A DNA stretch of 64,000 nt. Origin: a candidate division KSB1 bacterium (GTDB taxonomy: Bacteria; Zhuqueibacterota; Zhuqueibacteria; Zhuqueibacterales; Zhuqueibacteraceae). A model generated the notes under the pieces. The model made no database searches and was not told where the DNA came from. It worked only from the letters and a program-made list of their open reading frames with translations. The stretch is taken from NCBI GenBank assembly GCA_034506255.1, contig JAPDPX010000006.1, positions 1 through 64,000 on the forward strand, in the 5' to 3' direction. This document shows positions 1 through 7,395 of this stretch, piece after piece; position 1 is the first letter of the stretch; each line of letters opens with the position of its first letter. The position numbers were made by a program, and so were the translations under genes.

Positions 1-198
1 CGCAAGAATTATCTCTTTGCCGGCTCGCATGAAGGCGCCAAACGCGCCGCGATGATTTACACCCTGGTGGCCACCGCCAAGCTGCATCAGGTGGAACCCC
101 TGGCTTATCTGCGCGATATTCTCAGCCGCCTGCCCGACCATCCCATCACCCAGATCGCCGCGCTGCTTCCGCAAAACTGGCGCACGCCGACTTCTTGA
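1..198 (+). mobile_element. IS66-family transposase, C-terminal end (cut by window start)
   Basis: The first 65 codons read in frame 1 to a TGA at 196-198 and match the C-terminal tail of IS66 (TnpC-type) transposases. The protein starts in RKNYLFAGSHEGAKRAA and continues through a MIYTLVATAKLH segment, then a leucine-rich helix ending in ILSRLPDHP. In this family the tail follows the DDE catalytic domain, which lies outside the window. Nothing shows whether the element is intact. No terminal inverted repeat could be fixed downstream, though the broken genes just to the right fit insertion damage. The family call is fairly safe; activity is unknown. Confidence 0.8.
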
Positions 199-444
199 GA
201 TTGGGCCCTGCCCCAGTCGCACGAGGCTTGATGATTTGATATTTCCTGCCACCAGCGTATTTTCCCCCGCTGTCGCTCGTTCGCTGCAATACTGCTCCCT
301 GTCCGGAGAGGGCCTTTCTCAGAAGATCTATCCCGGCCACAGGGCCGTTATCTGAATTGCCATTCGGTTGCCATTTCCGGCTGGTCGCCACAAAAGTGCG
401 CGCTGAAAAAAGTTCAAAAATATCTCTTACTGTGGCAAGCTTCA

Positions 445-638
445 AGATGGGTTCACCGGGTGGATACCTATATCCTGAGTTACTCTCACCACCCCCCCCA
501 TTGCGAGAGCGCAATGCCGCCGATAACGGCATAGCGGTGGCCGTTGTCTTCCAAAGCTTTGATGGCTTTACGCAGAGGTGTCTTGAGTCTTTTGGGTACG
601 CGCGCGCCGCCACGCTTCGAATTTTTGGATCCTGGCAT
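445..638 (-). pseudogene. Nucleotidyltransferase-fold (AbiEii/MNT-like) gene remnant with poly-G frameshift
   Basis: An ATG at 636-638 opens a 50-codon frame ending at 486. It encodes KALEDNGHRYAVIGGIALSQW, the typical N-terminal helix and GG active-site strand of small nucleotidyltransferases related to AbiEii/MNT toxins. At a run of eight G (minus strand, 492-499) the frame hits a stop. A one-base insertion or two-base deletion there would restore VVRVTQDI, which resembles the strand that carries the metal-binding aspartates in this family. After about ten more codons the similarity ends near 445 and the rest of the gene is missing. The start overlaps the end of the upstream 94-residue gene, so the two were probably a translationally coupled pair. 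The IS66 end at position 198 lies on the truncated side. Confidence 0.6.
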
Positions 639-852
639 AATATTCTTCCCATTCTTGCAGGCGCAGTTTCAGCCGCAAATCGCCTTGGGGTGGGGCCGAG
701 TTCACGGCGAACTCCCATAAATCAACGTACTGTTGCCATGCCTCTTCCGGTGAAAGTCTGCCGGCATTGCGCGCGCGATCAACCAGCTCAAACTCATTCC
801 ACTCGCGATACGCCTCCAGCATGCTGCGATAAAACTCTTTGTCGATTGCCAT
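568..852 (-). CDS. Small hypothetical protein, partner of the broken nucleotidyltransferase gene
   Basis: This 94-residue protein begins MAIDKEFYRSMLEAYREWN and is rich in aromatic, acidic and arginine residues. It is probably all-helical, with no signal peptide and no membrane segment. The ATG at 850-852 is preceded by AGGA at a spacing of seven bases, so I prefer it to an upstream in-frame start. Its last 24 codons overlap the start of the nucleotidyltransferase remnant in another frame, as expected for a coupled pair. I do not recognise the family. A small gene ahead of a nucleotidyltransferase is a common toxin-antitoxin-like arrangement, so an antitoxin or adaptor role is possible, but this rests on context only. 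Confidence 0.6.
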   Translation of the reverse strand: MAIDKEFYRSMLEAYREWNEFELVDRARNAGRLSPEEAWQQYVDLWEFAVNSAPPQGDLRLKLRLQEWEEYYARIQKFEAWRRARTQKTQDTSA

Positions 853-879
853 GACGAATCCTGTATGCGGACAAGTCAA

Positions 880-1275
880 CCAAACTCAGAGAAAAACTCG
901 GAAAGTTCCCGGCAGAATAGGGCAAAACGGCCGCATGGGAGAGTTGATTGCTGTGCTGCAACTCGAGCTTGTCGGGCAATTCACTGACGGGCAAAGCCGG
1001 GTCAGTATCGAAGCTGTGTTGCGCGAGGGCAGAGCGCAACGCAGCTTCGCACTGCCGCTTTATCGAATTCCGCAAGCTGCGTGGCACAGGCTTGATTATC
1101 AAATCGAATCAAGCGGGATTTGCGCGTGAATGCAATAGCTTCCTCCGGCGAAAGTGGCATATCCGTCGTGCCGACGCGAGGAGACGCAATGCTCTTGCAC
1201 GAATGCAATACGCCGCGCGATTGCGACACTGAAATCACAAATACAGATTTGCCTTGATACAACACTTTTTCAATA
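880..1275. other. Intergenic stretch with no supported gene
   Basis: About 400 bases between the small hypothetical gene and the NUDIX gene. Open frames of roughly 90-100 codons exist on both strands, but none has a ribosome site, a recognisable family or a consistent start. The minus frame running to 1310 overlaps the NUDIX end. It could be decayed accessory DNA next to the IS66 element. Confidence 0.4.
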
Positions 1276-1746
1276 TCAGGACAAGAGGAAAGCCTGATTC
1301 CATGTAACAATGCGCTCGCGATTTTCTTCCATCAGTTGCCTCTGCTCCGGCCAGAGCATCTCCGGCAGTTCGTCGAGCGGAAACCACTTCACTTCACCTT
1401 CGTGCAGCGGATCAGTGGGCCGGCCGTTGCTTTGATCGGTGACAAACAAGAAATAATGAATCCTTTTCCAGGAGCGTTTGTCATCGTCCAGGCGTTCGTG
1501 CGTACCCAGGAAATCGAGCAGGGTGAGCCGCGTCTGCCCGGCTTCCTCTGCGATCTCGCGGCGTGCGGCTTGTTCAAAGGTTTCACCTGGGTCCACCCGG
1601 CCTTTGGGCAAAACGTGACCGGAGAGGCCTGGTTCTCCGATACACGCGAAGTAGATGCAATTGTCTTCAATTCGCACGACCACGCCGCCGGCAGAATCAT
1701 GCTCCGGCACATGCGGCGGGCGTTGGTACCAGGTGTGGTCACTCAT
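1276..1746 (-). CDS. NUDIX hydrolase
   Basis: This 156-residue protein carries a complete NUDIX box at residues 49-71 (G49, E55, R63, E64, E67, E68, G70), fitting GX5EX7REUXEEXGU. Such enzymes hydrolyse nucleoside diphosphates linked to another group, using divalent metal held by the REUXEE glutamates. The N-terminal AGGVVVR strand and the C-terminal WFPLDEL segment are typical of the fold, and the length is normal for a single-domain enzyme. The GETFEQAARREIAEE style of box is common in diadenosine polyphosphate hydrolases and house-cleaning enzymes, but the substrate cannot be read from sequence. It stands alone and reads the same way as the damaged gene upstream. Confidence 0.9.
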   Translation of the reverse strand: MSDHTWYQRPPHVPEHDSAGGVVVRIEDNCIYFACIGEPGLSGHVLPKGRVDPGETFEQAARREIAEEAGQTRLTLLDFLGTHERLDDDKRSWKRIHYFLFVTDQSNGRPTDPLHEGEVKWFPLDELPEMLWPEQRQLMEENRERIVTWNQAFLLS

Positions 1747-1835
1747 CTCTTTTTCGCTTCTGAAACGCCGCGGCCCCGAAATGCGAATCCGTCAAACACC
1801 TGCCGGCTTCTTGGCGCCGGTGCACACACGAGTTT

Positions 1836-2839
1836 TCACAAGCCGGGCGGCGGCCAGCTCACCCTGAGCGGCCACGTGCCGTGAAACGTTTCGACCGGCA
1901 GGTTTGCCACAAAGGGCTGGCGGGCGCGAAATCGGGTTTTGTGACCGGCAACGACTTGCGGCACGGCCAGGAGACAGGCTTCCAAGAGGTCGATCTGCGG
2001 CAGCGTGGGCGGTTGAATCAGCGGCTTTTTTCCCGGCAAGATTTGAAACACGTATGGATAGGCTCTCGCTCCCGCGATCGGCCAGCGATGGCGCTCGATG
2101 GCATCGTAGTCGACGATGGCGAGATATGTCGGATCGGCAAAGCCGAGGGTGACACAAGGCATGGGGGCGCGGGCGAGTTCGAATTCATCGGCAGCCTGGT
2201 GCAGCCGCTGCAAATCTTTGCGGTGGAAGATGAGCATGAGCCCGAACTTCAGACCGGCGTTGCCCATTACGGTCAAATAGACCGGACTGCGGGAAACACG
2301 CGGGCAGGTGACTGCCAGTGGGATGGCATCGGAGACGACACGCCAGGGCGCCTGTTGATACCAGTACGCGGCGGCCTGATAGAGCGCGCCGGCGCGATGC
2401 CCTTCAGCGTGGTGAGCGCCGGCATTGCCCTGCGCCTGCCGCCGGCAACATGCTTTTCCAATTCCGCGACAATTTTGTCGATCAAAGGGCCGGGTTCAAC
2501 CAGTTCAACCCTGATGCCGGTGCCTGCCAGCTTTTGCCGCACCACATCGACGAGCGCTTTGTCCGCGAGGCGCAGACAGGCGGGCCGCCGGGGCGGCCCC
2601 GCTTTCGGCGCAGTCATCGTCTGCCACAAGAAGCGCAGGAAGGCTTGCGGCGTCGACCCTTCCCGGACGAGATGAAGCGCAATGATCAACGCGCTGCGCA
2701 CCTCCACCCAGATTTCCAAAATCGGACGGTAGGGGCCTCCGGCCTCGCCGGTGATCCAAAACGGTGCTTTGACCCGGCCGCCTTCCCAAATTTCATCGTG
2801 GGACAGCGGCAGGTCGAGAAGAGTCTCGTGTGTGTTCAT
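1836..2839 (-). pseudogene. DUF6930-like protein, split by one frameshift
   Basis: Two adjacent minus-strand frames make one plausible protein of about 333 residues. The first (from ATG 2839) has the GGPYRPILEIWVEVRSALI strand and a LADKALVDVVRQKLAGTGI segment, as in DUF6930-type proteins. The second (to 1836) has AVTCPRVSRSPVYLTVMGNA, then GLKFGLMLIF and LGFADPTYLAIVDYDAIERH. Read back upstream, the second frame continues with AGALYQAAAYWYQQAPW, so the break lies at about 2415-2450 inside a GC-rich GGCGGCAGGCGCAGGGC stretch. A single-base indel explains it. This is either a real pseudogene or an assembly error. The family call is by resemblance and only moderately sure; no catalytic function is known to me. 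Confidence 0.55.
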
Positions 2840-2922
2840 GGCGGCCTCATTCAGAGGAATCGTGCGACACGAAGCGCAGATGAGCCGGCCGCTGCCCGCG
2901 CCGGCTGCGATTCACTGCGGGT

Positions 2923-3708
2923 TCAGTTGGCGCGCGTTTGTGCAAACAGCCAGCTCCAGAATGCCGTGTCGGCGTAGGCCTGGTCCCAGGCGTTGTGGCC
3001 GACGCCGGGATATTCGGTGTATCGCACGCGACCGCCCAGCGCTTGCAGCGCGGCAGTCATCGCACGCGATTCCGCAACAGGGATCACCGGATCAGCTTCG
3101 CCATGAAAAATCCACACCGGGGTTTTGCCGATTTTGCGTGCGATGGTCTCATACGGCCTGTCTGCGGGGATGAGATTGCGGGCATGCAGCGGCAGCAGGC
3201 GGCCGGGCGGCGGAATAATGCCGCCGCACACCGGTGCCAGCGCGGCAAATTTTTCCGGATGGCGGGAGGCGAGATACCAGGTGCCATAGCCGCCCATCGA
3301 CAGGCCGGTCAAATAAACGCGCCGGGCATCGCCATTGAACTCCTGCAGGGTTTTGTCCAGGGCGGCGAGCGCCAGTTCCTCCATGGCGCCGATCCAGACC
3401 GAATCCGGCCGGCATTGGGGCAGGACCACGAGTGCGGAGAAAGCCGCAAGCTGGCGGCGGATGGCCGGGCCGATTCCCACCTGCGTGTGTTGCTCGCAAT
3501 CCGTGCCGCGCTCGCCGGCGCCGTGCAGAAAGAGAATCACCGGCCATTGGCGCGCGGGCGTGAATGCCGTTGGCACGAAAATTTGATAACAATAGTCCCG
3601 GCCGTCGATGGTGAGGGTGCGGTGGAGAAAACCGGTTTGCCTGTCTTGTGCGCAAGTGAGAGAGGTGCTGCCGAGAAGCATCATGGTCAACATTCGCCAG
3701 GAGGTCAT
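2923..3708 (-). CDS. Secreted alpha/beta-hydrolase (esterase / LpqC-PHB-depolymerase-like)
   Basis: This 261-residue protein has a short signal peptide (residues 1-20, hydrophobic LTMMLLGSTSL then TCAQ) and an alpha/beta-hydrolase domain. The oxyanion region is LFLHGAGERG, the nucleophile S137 sits in GLSMGG, the acid is probably D206 in HGEADPVIP and the catalytic histidine H238 lies in YPGVGHNAW. This matches prolyl-oligopeptidase-like or PHB-depolymerase-like esterases acting on soluble esters outside the cytoplasm. I chose the ATG at 3706-3708 because it gives a clean signal peptide and has AAGGGCGG upstream; an in-frame start at 3786 would add 26 unlikely residues. The cysteine at the signal end has threonine before it, so lipoprotein processing is doubtful. 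Confidence 0.85.
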   Translation of the reverse strand: MTSWRMLTMMLLGSTSLTCAQDRQTGFLHRTLTIDGRDYCYQIFVPTAFTPARQWPVILFLHGAGERGTDCEQHTQVGIGPAIRRQLAAFSALVVLPQCRPDSVWIGAMEELALAALDKTLQEFNGDARRVYLTGLSMGGYGTWYLASRHPEKFAALAPVCGGIIPPPGRLLPLHARNLIPADRPYETIARKIGKTPVWIFHGEADPVIPVAESRAMTAALQALGGRVRYTEYPGVGHNAWDQAYADTAFWSWLFAQTRAN

Positions 3709-4174
3709 GATACCGCCCTTGCTTGAAACTTGTGAATTGACGGCCGGGGTGATTGTTGCACACCGGCATGCCGGACCGCAAAGCATTCAAATGCCGCGCA
3801 ACAAAATTTTCAGGGTTTCGCCACCACGCAAACAGCCTGCGCCGCCGAGTGGCACGATTGAAATGGCTCCGCGCGCCCGGTGAATGGGCGGTGCCGGCGC
3901 GTTTTCCCCGAAGCCGGGATGCCGGCGCGGCAGCCGGAGCTCATGGTCTTCCGGGACCGCGGAAAAGCGGGCCGCGGCGGTTGCTGCAGCGCGGCGTTGC
4001 ACCGCCCGGCAAGCCTGCCCGGGCTGGCAGCGGGTTGAAAAAAAACATTTGCGCGCTAAATAGCAATCACATTGTTAAATTTTCTCCAAATTTTGCAAAG
4101 CGCTTGCAAAGCGGCCGGTTTTTTCTATCTTGCTGCGTTCCACCAGCATCGTATACGACAGCCCGCACCCTGCC
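3709..4174. other. Divergent intergenic region
   Basis: This region separates the minus-strand esterase from the plus-strand sensor kinase. The half near the esterase is GC-rich and featureless. From about 4040 it becomes AT-rich, as promoter regions do here, and holds the promoter listed at 4104-4131. Confidence 0.5.
4104..4131 (+). promoter_or_regulatory. Putative sigma-70-type promoter of the receiver/histidine-kinase gene
   Basis: TTGCAA (4104-4109) and TATCTT (4126-4131) are separated by 16 bp, in the only AT-rich stretch between two GC-rich genes. The predicted start of transcription lies about 37 bases before the chosen ATG at 4175. A direct repeat of TTGCAAAGCG covers the -35 box. 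Confidence 0.5.
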
Positions 4175-6010
4175 ATGACCAGCCACGCCGATTTGCGAAT
4201 TCTACTGCTCGAGGATGATCCGGATCACGCGCAATTGCTGAGTCATTGCCTGCGCCAAGCCTTCGAAGCCCGCATCATTCATCACTCCGCCGCGCTGCCG
4301 GCGCTCGCCGAATTGGAGAAGAGCGACTTCGATTTGCTGCTGCTGGATTATTATCTGCCCGACCTCGACGGGCTGGAGGTGTTGCGGCGCTGCCGCATCA
4401 CGCACCCTGACCTGCCCGTCCTGATGATCACCGGCCAGGGCGATGAACGGATTGCGGTCGAGGCCATGAAGGCGGGCGCTTTTGACTACCTCGTCAAAGG
4501 CAGGGACTATCTGGCCATTCTGCCGCTGGCGGTGCGGCGCACCCTGGAAAAGGCCGCATTGCAGCGCCGGCTTGGCGAAACCGAATCGCGCTACCAGCGC
4601 CTGGTGCAAAACGCGCTGGTGGGAATTTTCCAGGCCACGCCTGCCGGCCGCCTGTTGATGGTCAATGATGCTTTCGTCCGCATTTTGGGCTATGACCAGC
4701 CCGGGGAATTATTGCAGGCCAATCTGCCGCACGATCTTTTTCTGAACCCGGCGGATTTCGCGACCTTGTGCGGGCGGCTGGCCGGCCAGGATGAAATCCG
4801 CGACGAGATGCACACCTATCGCCGGAAAGACGGCACGCCCATTGTCCTGCGCGAAAGCATGCGTGCCGTGCGCGGCGCCGCCGGTGAGCTGCTGCATTTT
4901 GAGGGCATTGTCCAGGACATCACCCGGCAGCAGCGCGCGGAAGCGGAGATCCGCCGGCTGGCGAATTTTCCCAAACTCAGCCCGCATTTGATCCTGGAGC
5001 TCAACGAATGGGGCGGAGTGCAGTATTTCAACCCCGCGACCGCCGCCTTTCTGCAACAGCAAAACAAAACGGCGGAGGAGATTTATACCATTTTGCCGGA
5101 CGATCTCGCCGCCATCTGTCGCGAGTTGCTGGCGCCCGTGCCGTCACGGCGGATCATCCAACGGGAAGTGAGCGTGGCCGGCCGGATCATCCAGTATGCG
5201 CTGCACTCCATTCCGGAGGAGCGGGTGGTGCATGTGCACGGTCTGGACATCACCGAGCAGCGCCACCTCGAGCTGCAACTGCAGCAGGCCCGTCAGATGG
5301 AAAGCATTGGCCGGCTGGCGGGCGGCATCGCGCATGACTTCAACAACCTGCTCATGGGCATCATCGGTTATGCCTCGCTGATGAAAGACGAGCTGCCCGT
5401 CGATGACCGCCACTATGCCGATGTCTGCGAGATCGAAACCGCCGCGCAACGCGCCTCGGAAATCACGCGCCAGTTGCTGCTCTACAGCCGCCGGGCGGTG
5501 GGACAATTGATCGAGGTGGACGTCAATGAATTGATCGAATCGGTGCTGGAGACTGTTCGCCGCAACCTGCCCGCCGGCGTGCCCGTGCAAACCGTGTTTG
5601 CCGCCGGCCTGCCCAAACTCCGGCTCGATCCCATGCTGTTTCACCAGGTGATGAAAAGTCTGCTGGAAAACGCGGCGGAGGCGATGGCGTATCGCGGCGA
5701 GATCACAGTCCGCACGTATGCCAGCGACCATCAGGAGCCGGACGTCCTGACGCAATTAACCGCGCGGCCGGGAAACTTTGTGGTGGTGGCGATCCGCGAC
5801 ACGGGCACCGGCATCGCCCCGGAAAATCTGCCACTCATCTTTGAACCATTCTTCAGCACCAAGGCAGTGGGAAAGGGCTCCGGTCTGGGATTGCCGACGG
5901 CCTATGGCATCGTGCGATCCCACGGCGGGGTCATCCACGTGGAAAGTGAACCCGGCAGGGGAACGGAATTTCGGATTTATTTTCCAGCCGCGGAAGAGGG
6001 CGGCCATTGA
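4175..6010 (+). CDS. Receiver-PAS sensor histidine kinase
   Basis: This 611-residue soluble protein begins with a receiver domain (residues about 7-125), with acidic pocket residues in LLLEDDPDH, phospho-acceptor D58 in LLLLDYYLPD and K108 in YLVKG. A PAS domain follows (about 140-265), then a second, weaker PAS-like segment (about 275-375). The kinase core has phospho-accepting H387 in GGIAHDFNN. The ATP-binding domain has LLENAAEAMA, DTGTGIAP, FEPFFSTK and GSGLGLPTAYG. It lacks membrane segments, so it probably takes input from another kinase through its receiver and acts in a phosphorelay. I chose the ATG at 4175 because it starts directly before the receiver strand; an upstream in-frame start adds non-conserved residues. 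No output response regulator is adjacent. Confidence 0.93.
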   Translation: MTSHADLRILLLEDDPDHAQLLSHCLRQAFEARIIHHSAALPALAELEKSDFDLLLLDYYLPDLDGLEVLRRCRITHPDLPVLMITGQGDERIAVEAMKAGAFDYLVKGRDYLAILPLAVRRTLEKAALQRRLGETESRYQRLVQNALVGIFQATPAGRLLMVNDAFVRILGYDQPGELLQANLPHDLFLNPADFATLCGRLAGQDEIRDEMHTYRRKDGTPIVLRESMRAVRGAAGELLHFEGIVQDITRQQRAEAEIRRLANFPKLSPHLILELNEWGGVQYFNPATAAFLQQQNKTAEEIYTILPDDLAAICRELLAPVPSRRIIQREVSVAGRIIQYALHSIPEERVVHVHGLDITEQRHLELQLQQARQMESIGRLAGGIAHDFNNLLMGIIGYASLMKDELPVDDRHYADVCEIETAAQRASEITRQLLLYSRRAVGQLIEVDVNELIESVLETVRRNLPAGVPVQTVFAAGLPKLRLDPMLFHQVMKSLLENAAEAMAYRGEITVRTYASDHQEPDVLTQLTARPGNFVVVAIRDTGTGIAPENLPLIFEPFFSTKAVGKGSGLGLPTAYGIVRSHGGVIHVESEPGRGTEFRIYFPAAEEGGH

Positions 6011-6217
6011 GGCGCGCGCCGCCACGCGTGCACACAGCTTCCCAACGGAATTTTGCATGCCGGTTTGCTGCGGCGCCGGAATAAATGGCGTGTTCACAAA
6101 ACGCTGCCGGTTCTTCCCGTTTGAAGTCAAGCAAGACTTTTTTCGAATGTCCAGCGGTCCTGATTTCAAAATTCGCCCGTTTGCCGAAGGCAGCACGGCT
6201 TCTCTCACACGAAAATG

Positions 6218-6250
6218 AAATCCCACGAAATGGCTTTTTTCGTGGGATTT
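6218..6250 (+). terminator. Rho-independent terminator-like hairpin
   Basis: A perfect 13-bp inverted repeat, AAATCCCACGAAA and TTTCGTGGGATTT, surrounds a seven-base loop and is followed by CTGTTTTTAT. It lies about 200 bases after the kinase stop and could end that transcript. Because it is AT-flanked and symmetric it may work in both directions. Confidence 0.6.
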
Positions 6251-6614
6251 CTGTTTTTATGGGCGGATTTTTGGGCTTGATCTTCACATCGAGGTTTGCA
6301 TCTCTGCCGTGCTATGAAACAAAGCATTCCCGAGCGGGGCTGCCGGGTGTCCTCCCTCTCATCTCAAGGCAGCAGCAAGAAACAGCTCCAGCAGAGCGAG
6401 CGGTTTATAGCTGCGCCCGACCTTTTAAAATACAAACTCCGTCAGGAGAGTGGCCTGTAGAATTTCCTACTTTTGTAGCAGCCCCTTCCAGATCGGTGCC
6501 TGAAGGCAGTACTGCGCAAGCTCATTTTCATTCTGATGGGCACCCATAAGGGCATGGCAATTTCTCATGATTTGGCGCAGTTTTTTGATGAGAACCAAAC
6601 AAGTTACCTTCGCC

Positions 6615-6732
6615 GGAGTTGACCGCACGTTGACCTGCAAAATTTTTTATGCACCACCCCTGGGTGGTTGGGGGTCGCGGTCAAATCGGCATTTCTCGCG
6701 AAGGAGATCAAGCTGGGTGCGAAATTCAGGTT
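6615..6732. repeat. 118-bp dispersed repeat, copy 1
   Basis: This segment matches 16384-16501 in the same orientation at roughly 84 percent by eye, with two one-base gaps. Both copies share TGCAAAA, an ACCACCC...GGGTGGT hairpin and an end at AAATTCAGGTT. In this copy TTGACCGC (6620-6627) and GCGGTCAA (6677-6684) are also perfectly complementary, which would close a larger stem around the inner hairpin. No coding frame is conserved between copies, so it is probably a non-coding mobile or RNA-type element. Confidence 0.7.
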
Positions 6733-7395
6733 TCCAAGGGACTATATGCCGCAGAGCAGGCACCGGGAATTCATCTTGGAAGTGACGGGCCTCTGTCGTA
6801 TATTGCGCGGCGTTGTAACAAAAATGTCCGGAACTTTTCCCTGCTGCGCTTATTTAAGGAACAACTCCCCAAGGCGATGATGCCGCCCGGTTTTGATTTC
6901 AGAAAGACGGAATGCGTTCGGTGCGGCTGGCTGTGAACCTGCATCCAGAAAGGGGGATAATCACCATGATGCCCCGCTTTTACATACCACGACTCGATCG
7001 CTAGCCGTCGGCTCGCGATCCGATCCTGAAACTGGCCAGACACTCCTGCCGGTGTGTTTTTGCCTTCTCCCCGAGCTGCAAGGCAAATTTCCTGTATTCT
7101 CCGCCGCCGCGGTTGGTGTACGTCCCACACCCGCGGAAATTCCCGCGCCCTGATGCCGTCCGATTCCTGCGGCAACGCTGTGCGATCCCCCGCCATCTGC
7201 CGTGAGCTGGTTGATTATGCTCCTCGCGGCAGGTGAGGCCAGCACGGAGAGAGGCTTTGCATGTGACGCAAAAAAATTGCCGGAAGTAATTGCGCGATTC
7301 CAGAAGGAAGACTCGCTGTGCACCAACCGGAGCCAGCGTTGTTGATGGCGGCGCCGGACCGGTCACAGCAGAAATTCAAAAAACAAGGAGGGTGA

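Larger units (their letters stand above)
6011..7395. other. Long non-coding stretch
   Basis: About 1.4 kb without a supported gene. It contains a terminator-like hairpin (6218-6250) and one copy of the 118-bp repeat (6615-6732). Open frames of 70-150 codons occur on both strands but give low-complexity, arginine-rich products with no family likeness. The region is less GC-rich than its neighbours around 6400-6900. A small RNA or degraded mobile DNA would fit; I cannot show either. Confidence 0.45.

Noticed and set aside
146..718. Minus-strand frame of 190 codons
   Set aside because: It runs through the IS66 end, the nucleotidyltransferase remnant and part of the 94-residue gene in a shadow frame with no family likeness.
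1002..1310. Minus-strand frame of 102 codons as a toxin gene
   Set aside because: It overlaps the NUDIX gene end, has no ribosome site and matches no toxin family I can recognise.
6567..6785. Small open frames through the 118-bp repeat
   Set aside because: The other copy (16384-16501) carries gaps that shift the frame, so coding is not conserved.
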